DNA of 54,347 nt, taken from assembly GCA_018715775.1 (NCBI GenBank), contig DVKZ01000019.1, forward strand, positions 1 to 54,347, written 5' to 3'. Position numbers and translations under genes: made by a program. This document shows, piece after piece, positions 49,406-54,347 of this stretch. This DNA is from Candidatus Fimousia stercorigallinarum. GTDB lineage: Bacteria > Bacillota > Clostridia > Lachnospirales > Lachnospiraceae. Every line of letters begins with the position of its first letter. Position 1 is the stretch's first letter. The notes under the pieces are model-generated. The model did no database searches. It saw nothing but the letters and a program-made list of their open reading frames with translations, and had not been told where the DNA came from.

Positions 49406-51775
49406 ATGAACCAATTGCTGAAAATACTCTGCATATTCACCATTCTTCTCTCCGGTCTAACGGTTCCCGTCATTTCTGCCAGCCTTAAATTCGATGTGAA
49501 AGATTATACGACAATTCCAGTTGGAAAGAATGAAATTTATGACGAAGGCAGGATTAAGATCATCATCACCGATGATGTCAGCGGCAAAACGACAACCGGT
49601 ACCCTGATCGTCAGCCGAAAAAGTGCACCGGACTGGAATACGATGTATGACAGTCCGACAACATGGAACTGCCGTCTGGAACTGAACGATGCAAACAACG
49701 CCCATCATCTCTCATTAGATCAGACAACCGTCACGACTACAAAAGACATTAATGACTATTACCAGATCATGAATTTCCGATTAACTCTCACACAGCATGC
49801 ATACTATGTGTACGATACACAAAAGCATTCCGGCGCCGGAAATGGTTTCCGTCTTAATTTTGAATCTTATGCACAACATAACGACGGCGCCGGCACGATT
49901 ACCGACGGTATCGTAACCAAAGATACGGTCCGGACGATCAATTGGCAGATAAATACTGCAGCCCTTGGACTCCGGACATTTGAGAAGGTTCGATATATTG
50001 ACTGCAAAAGTTATCTTTCCTACACCCGCCCTTCTCATACCGTTACCATCAATCCCAATGGCGGTTATTTTAATGGCACAAAAAGCCATACCATATACAA
50101 AGTGCGAACCGGCGAATGGCAATCTCTTTCGGAACTTCCTTCCAGAGATTTCTATCTGTTCCATGGATTTGTAAAGCAGGGAACTCCGTATGCTTACCGC
50201 AGCGCCGGAACCGGCTACACGACGGATATCAGCTCCGGTTTGACAGCATCTTATTCTTCCAATGGACACTTTACGCGCTACCGCGGTATGAACGTCTCTG
50301 AAAAGGATAGCATTCGTTTTCGTCCTTTCCAGGCAAAAAAGAACCACAGCATCCGGATCACTGGCAGCATCCGTGTCAACAGTCTGTCGAAAGGAGGATC
50401 TGTCCTATTATACGAAAAACAAGATCCATCTGAAAAATGCTCAAGTGCGGCATCGTTTTCCGAATCTGACGGAACATGGAAAAAATTTGATATCAGCCGG
50501 ACATTTTCCTCATCCTCTTCGAAAGCTATTTTCGAGATCAAACCATCTTCCGGTACTGAAATTCTACAATTTGATCTGAAAAACATCATGATCACCGATC
50601 AGACGTCTGACAAACGTCTTGCCGATACGGATCTGCAGATTGGCGACGGAAAAGACGCCGATATAATCCTGACAGCACAGTGGACTCCTCTGCTCTATCA
50701 AATCAACTACCAATCCGGCATTGAAGATATGACCGCTATGATAGAACCGCAGACAGCATGCCAGGATACAGCGGTTTCTTTAAAAAAATGTACATATCCG
50801 ACAGAACACGCCTCCTTTCTCGGATGGATGTTTCAGGATACCCTTTACCGTGAAAAGCAGATCGTCACATATCAGGATCTTGTACAAAAAACCCTTCAGG
50901 AACGGAAATGTGATGCTGACATCCAGCCGGAAATACCGGAGGAAGAAGATACTTTTACGTTTACCGCGCTCTGGAGCTATCATCCGGTCATTACCTTGAA
51001 ACCGGAAACCACTGTCTATACAGAAGGAGAAGAAATTTTCACGGACCAGCTGCTCGATCTTGTGAAAACATGTACCGATCGTGAAGATGGTGATCTAAAA
51101 GACCGTGTCCAGATCCAAAGTATCGAATACAATGCTTCAAAAGACGGTTACCGACCGGCAGCACAGACCCTTTTTTCAAAAGAAACGATGCTGGATACAT
51201 ATTTCCTGCATTTAGAAAAAGAAGAAAAGGTAACCGCATCTGTCACATTTACCGTCACCGACAACGATGGAAATACAGCCTCCGAAACCGGAAAAGTCCT
51301 GATCAAATATAACCATCCGCCGGTTATCGAAGCACAAAATCTATCCTTTTATACGCATGAGATCATGCAATTCCCTGATCGTGTGAAAAAAGAAATTCTG
51401 GAAAATGCGTCCGCATCGGATATCGAAGACGAAAAAAGGGATCGGAAGCCGGATATCAAACTATCCAGTCCAACCCCTCTCGATCTTTCAAACATGCAAA
51501 AGCCGTCCGTTTATTCTGTTACTTATCTTGCTAAAGATTCCATGAAAAAAGAAACTAAAAAAACGGTCCGTATCTATGTCGTCGATGGCAATCCGTACCG
51601 TACAAAAAAAACACAGACGGTTCGCTTTATTTCAAAAACCTATTTATACACGTTGGATCAAAAAAGCATCTGGAAAACCGACGCCGCTTACTCCCGGTAT
51701 TTAAACGACTCACTGAACAAAACCGGAGAACAGGCCAAACATACCTATGTTTTTACCTCCGGAGATCCTTCCTAG
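49406..51775 (+). CDS. Large secreted protein with InlB-type repeats and Ig-like domains
   Basis: 789 residues. A signal peptide (MNQLLKILCIFTILLSGLTV, cut near VISA-SL) sends it out. Residues 25-210 are a beta-rich domain not recognised. From about 210 an InlB-B repeat appears (HTVTINPNGGYFNGTKSHTI, then FHGFV), followed by a second degenerate copy near 425-510 (ILTAQWTPLLYQINYQSG, FLGWMF). Residues about 330-405 look like a carbohydrate-binding jelly roll. From 525 two Ig/DUF5011-like modules follow (TDREDGDLKDRVQI, SVTFTVTDNDGNTASETG, ASDIEDEKRDRK). No LPXTG, SLH or C-terminal helix is seen. AAAGGAGG precedes the ATG. Confidence 0.85.
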   Translation: MNQLLKILCIFTILLSGLTVPVISASLKFDVKDYTTIPVGKNEIYDEGRIKIIITDDVSGKTTTGTLIVSRKSAPDWNTMYDSPTTWNCRLELNDANNAHHLSLDQTTVTTTKDINDYYQIMNFRLTLTQHAYYVYDTQKHSGAGNGFRLNFESYAQHNDGAGTITDGIVTKDTVRTINWQINTAALGLRTFEKVRYIDCKSYLSYTRPSHTVTINPNGGYFNGTKSHTIYKVRTGEWQSLSELPSRDFYLFHGFVKQGTPYAYRSAGTGYTTDISSGLTASYSSNGHFTRYRGMNVSEKDSIRFRPFQAKKNHSIRITGSIRVNSLSKGGSVLLYEKQDPSEKCSSAASFSESDGTWKKFDISRTFSSSSSKAIFEIKPSSGTEILQFDLKNIMITDQTSDKRLADTDLQIGDGKDADIILTAQWTPLLYQINYQSGIEDMTAMIEPQTACQDTAVSLKKCTYPTEHASFLGWMFQDTLYREKQIVTYQDLVQKTLQERKCDADIQPEIPEEEDTFTFTALWSYHPVITLKPETTVYTEGEEIFTDQLLDLVKTCTDREDGDLKDRVQIQSIEYNASKDGYRPAAQTLFSKETMLDTYFLHLEKEEKVTASVTFTVTDNDGNTASETGKVLIKYNHPPVIEAQNLSFYTHEIMQFPDRVKKEILENASASDIEDEKRDRKPDIKLSSPTPLDLSNMQKPSVYSVTYLAKDSMKKETKKTVRIYVVDGNPYRTKKTQTVRFISKTYLYTLDQKSIWKTDAAYSRYLNDSLNKTGEQAKHTYVFTSGDPS

Positions 51776-52272
51776 AATCTCTGAATATTCTCAGATTCAT
51801 CGTTCGTCTTCTGCACTTCCACGATCCTGACATAATAACCATATCCGTCCCGGACCGGAATATAGACACGCTCTCCGGTCTTATGACCTAATAAGGCTTT
51901 GCCGATCGGAGATTCAATGCTGATAATGTTGTTCAGACTGTCGCCTCGTACCGTTGTAACGATCTTAAATACTTCTTCTTCATCATCATCTTCGAAATAC
52001 ACTCGAACGGTATTATTCATGCCTACTTCATCTTCTGCCGAATGATCTTCATAAACTTCCGCATTCCGCAGCAGACGTTCTAAATAGCGGATTCGGCTTT
52101 CATTTTGGTTTTTAAACTTTTTTGCTGCTTTATATTCAAAATTTTCACTCAGGTCTCCGTGTGCTCTCGCTTCTTTTACCTCTTCCAGAGCCTGCTTCCG
52201 AACGACCAGCTTCCGATACTTTATCTCGTCCCTGATCTTTTTCATATCCTGTTTTGTCAGCTGATGTCCCAC
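51772..52272 (-). CDS. GreA/GreB-family transcript cleavage factor homologue
   Basis: 166 residues. The N-terminal coiled coil ends in the conserved GDLSENFEYKAAKKF with the acidic tip residues that reach the RNA polymerase active site. The C-terminal FKBP-like part has SPIGKALLGHKTGERV. It should rescue backtracked polymerase. A long acidic insert (FEDDDEEEVFK) is unusual, so it may be a second, specialised copy. The start is GTG at 52272, with GGAG nine bases before. Its stop overlaps that of the convergent secreted-protein gene in the palindrome CTAG. Confidence 0.9.
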   Translation of the reverse strand: MGHQLTKQDMKKIRDEIKYRKLVVRKQALEEVKEARAHGDLSENFEYKAAKKFKNQNESRIRYLERLLRNAEVYEDHSAEDEVGMNNTVRVYFEDDDEEEVFKIVTTVRGDSLNNIISIESPIGKALLGHKTGERVYIPVRDGYGYYVRIVEVQKTNDESENIQRF

Positions 52273-52296
52273 TTTCCTTCACTCCTGTTATCATAC

Positions 52297-52336
52297 GAAA
52301 CCGGACGAAGTTCCTAACAGAATTCCGCCCGGTTTC
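52297..52336. terminator. Hairpin between map and the GreA-like gene
   Basis: GAAACCGG-CG and CG-CCGGTTTC pair over 10 bp around an inner GAA/TTC stem. There is no strong T-run; it could end map transcription or protect the mRNA. Confidence 0.5.
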
Positions 52337-52348
52337 TAAATCCTATGT

Positions 52349-53221
52349 CTAATAAACGAGTACCTCACATCCATCTTCGGTCACAACAACCGTAACTTCC
52401 CACTGCGCTGATGGAAGTCCATCTTCTGTATATACGGTCCATCCATCTTCTTCATCCGTATATACATCCGGCTGTCCCATATTGACCATCGGTTCAATCG
52501 TAAATACCATGCCAGGAACCATTAACATTTCCGTTCCCTTTGGTGCAACGTAGCAGACAAATGGATCTTCATGGAATTCCAATCCAACGCCATGTCCGCC
52601 AATCTCACGGACGATCGTATAGCCGTTTTTCATCGCATGTTTATTGATCTCTTCGCTCATATCGCCTAAAAATGTCCACGGTTTTACATGTTTGATTCCG
52701 ATTTCTACACATTCTTTCGTAACTTCAACTAATTTTCGCTTTTCTTCCGAAACTTCTCCGATACAAAACATTCTGGAAGAATCCGAATAATAACCTTTAT
52801 AGATTGTCGAAACATCAATATTGATAATCTCACCTTCCTGCAGGATGCGATTTTTATCCGGGATTCCGTGACATACAACTTCATCGATGGAAGTGCAGAC
52901 ACTCTTTGGAAATCCGCAGTAATTCAATGGAGCCGGTATGGCTCCCATCTGCGTCGTCTTTTCATATACCCACTGATCGATCTCTTCCGTCGAGACACCC
53001 GGTTTGATGCGCTCAGCAACATAATCAAGAACAGCAATATTAATCTTACCGCTTTCCCGAATTCCTTCAATCTGTTCTGGCGTCTTAATAATATCGTGCG
53101 ATGGAACAATATGTCCCTGTCTCGCAAACTGAATGATCTTTTCATCAAATGCCTCATGGCATTTCTTATATTTTTTTCCGCTTCCACACCAGCAGAGGTC
53201 ATTACGTCCTAACTTAATCAT
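52349..53221 (-). CDS. map: Methionine aminopeptidase type I with SEC-C motif
   Basis: 290 residues. Residues 4-21 form a SEC-C zinc motif (GRNDLCWCGSGKKYKKCH), which in other proteins binds ribosomes or partners. The rest is a pita-bread type I MetAP with its five metal ligands: Asp in NIDVST, Asp in GYYSDSS, His in GGHGVGLEFHED, Glu in TIEPMVN and Glu in WEVTV. It removes the first Met from new proteins. The SEC-C form is known in Firmicutes alongside a short MetAP from the ribosomal-protein cluster. AAAGGA precedes the ATG. Confidence 0.95.
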   Translation of the reverse strand: MIKLGRNDLCWCGSGKKYKKCHEAFDEKIIQFARQGHIVPSHDIIKTPEQIEGIRESGKINIAVLDYVAERIKPGVSTEEIDQWVYEKTTQMGAIPAPLNYCGFPKSVCTSIDEVVCHGIPDKNRILQEGEIINIDVSTIYKGYYSDSSRMFCIGEVSEEKRKLVEVTKECVEIGIKHVKPWTFLGDMSEEINKHAMKNGYTIVREIGGHGVGLEFHEDPFVCYVAPKGTEMLMVPGMVFTIEPMVNMGQPDVYTDEEDGWTVYTEDGLPSAQWEVTVVVTEDGCEVLVY

Positions 53222-53265
53222 AAATATCTGTCCTTTCCCACGCAGACTTCGTCTGACATTATCAT

Positions 53266-54347
53266 TTACACACTGTTTTCATTATAGCATGTTTTAAAAA
53301 AGATATAAATAAAAAAGTTATTATTTTCCTCTTTCACTTCACAACTTCCCTGGAGCTGACTGATCATCCGCACAATATTTGGAATTCCGATCTGTGTGCT
53401 GTTTTCTTTCCGAACAATCTTCTTTTTCTTATTTTTAAAACAAAAGCCTGCACCATCTTCCCGGTACATCGAATAAACTTCAACCTCTGCTGCCGGATCC
53501 GCATATTTTATAATATTGGACAAAATATTGTCGAAGATTCGAATCACATAGTCGGTATTAATCTGCACAAGGCAGTCCTTCCATTCAATATTCGTCTGGA
53601 CACGAAATCCATTTTGCTGCAGATAACCGCAGCTTTCCGACATCAGATCATAAAAAGCCTCAGTATATTTTAACGGCTTTTCCATCAGGACTTCTCTCTC
53701 ACTGGAGATCAAGGAATATTCAAACAGATTGTCAGTCAATTCTTTCATATAACTGAGTTTCTGGCTGATCTTATCAATATAGCGAAGCTTCTGCTCCTCA
53801 TCCTTATATTTTTTATTTTTCAGAATTTCCGTATAAATCATTACTGTTGTTAATGGCGTCCGCAGATCATGAGACATTTCCGTGATCATCCGCTGGTTAA
53901 CCTGAACAATCTTTTCTTTTTTCACTTCCTGGTTCCGGAAAGATTTCCGCATATTATCAAGTCCTTTTGCGAGCACCGTCAACTCGTCTTTCCCCTGTAT
54001 CGTGATCGGATAATCGAGATTACCTCCTTCCAAAATTTCAATCTCACTGGAAAGAATCCGTATATAATTCATCGTCTTTCGAATGCCGAAGATCACAATG
54101 ATCAGAAATACAACAACAGACATTAACAATTCGATGATCATGGCATAATTATAAAATTGATATACATACATCCCATAAATCGACACATCACATACTCCAT
54201 CCTCAAACGTAACCGGAAAATAGTAGTTCCAGCCAAACAGACGCTTCCCTACCTCTTCTTCCCATATCTTCTCTTCATTTGGGAAATCTGAATCATACAT
54301 TAGAATATCATCTTTAAACACCTGAATGGAAATAATCTTCTGCGCAT
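53266..54347 (-). CDS. Sensor histidine kinase, N-terminus outside the window
   Basis: The frame is open to the right edge (no stop before 54347), so the GTG at 54321 is not the true start. Visible order: an extracytoplasmic end, a membrane helix (MIIELLMSVVVFLIIVIFGI), a HAMP domain (EIEILEGGNLDYPITIQGKDEL), the phospho-acceptor box MSHDLRTPLTTVMIYTEIL and an ATPase domain with N-box NILSNIIKYAD. The usual DxGxG G1 box is not found; the stretch there is FKNKKKKIVRKENSTQIGI, then NIVRMISQLQG. This degenerate lid occurs in some Firmicutes kinases. The partner regulator presumably lies upstream, outside the window. Confidence 0.88.
   Translation of the reverse strand, partial: AQKIISIQVFKDDILMYDSDFPNEEKIWEEEVGKRLFGWNYYFPVTFEDGVCDVSIYGMYVYQFYNYAMIIELLMSVVVFLIIVIFGIRKTMNYIRILSSEIEILEGGNLDYPITIQGKDELTVLAKGLDNMRKSFRNQEVKKEKIVQVNQRMITEMSHDLRTPLTTVMIYTEILKNKKYKDEEQKLRYIDKISQKLSYMKELTDNLFEYSLISSEREVLMEKPLKYTEAFYDLMSESCGYLQQNGFRVQTNIEWKDCLVQINTDYVIRIFDNILSNIIKYADPAAEVEVYSMYREDGAGFCFKNKKKKIVRKENSTQIGIPNIVRMISQLQGSCEVKEENNNFFIYIFFKTCYNENSV

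Overview
The window looks like a chromosomal segment of a low-GC Gram-positive anaerobe, most likely a gut Lachnospiraceae (Clostridia). The grounds are AGGAGG-type ribosome sites on nearly every gene, TTGACA/TATAAT promoters, A/T-rich intergenic DNA, a type III glutamine synthetase, a phosphotransacetylase, a giant HgdC-type (R)-2-hydroxyacyl-CoA dehydratase activase homologue and several families common in that group (DUF815, DUF975, C_GCAxxG_C_C). No plasmid, prophage or CRISPR signal was seen. The gene content is mostly housekeeping. The unusual parts are regulatory RNAs and small repeats.

Layout. 1-3276: the 3' end of a CobD/HisC-like aminotransferase, a small minus-strand cluster (signal peptidase I, a lipoprotein, a C_GCAxxG_C_C protein) and purA. 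3277-10065: one tightly overlapping minus-strand operon that starts at a sigma-A promoter and a yybP-ykoY-like manganese riboswitch, then a TMEM165/GDT1-type Mn exporter, folC, an HD phosphohydrolase, folP, folBK, pheA and a DUF815 ATPase. 10091-11558: a polysaccharide deacetylase, seven 52-54 bp hairpin-bearing tandem repeats, and the start of a broken IS transposase. 11606-19392: nitrogen assimilation (glnN and amtB-glnK, each behind a similar terminator-type attenuator), with an unknown membrane protein, a HAD phosphatase and a cell-wall amidase between them. A likely group II intron 5' fragment follows the glnK terminator.

19522-23985: a polyamine importer (potABCD) led by its own XRE-cupin regulator. 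23995-26488: a dedicated DnaK-like/DnaJ-like pair. 26786-29942: pta, two small membrane protein genes and a flavodoxin-type oxidoreductase. 30008-33501: two complete aconitase-family heterodimers (isopropylmalate-dehydratase type) in one operon. 33678-38121: a DeoR regulator divergent from an ArsR sensor, a Zn/Cd P1B ATPase and a DUF89 metal-dependent phosphatase. 38188-43506: a family 2 glycosyltransferase and the 1425-residue activase. 43727-48482: galE-pncB-malQ-plsC. 48644-54347: an unknown basic membrane protein, a large secreted InlB-repeat protein, a GreA-like factor, methionine aminopeptidase with a SEC-C motif, and a sensor histidine kinase cut by the window end.

How the parts work together. 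Nitrogen entry (AmtB) and assimilation (GlnN) appear to share a leader-RNA control. The manganese switch may link Mn export to folate and phenylalanine synthesis through read-through. Polyamine uptake and Zn/Cd efflux each carry a local repressor with palindromes placed over the promoter. All family names come from motifs read by eye; no database search was run.
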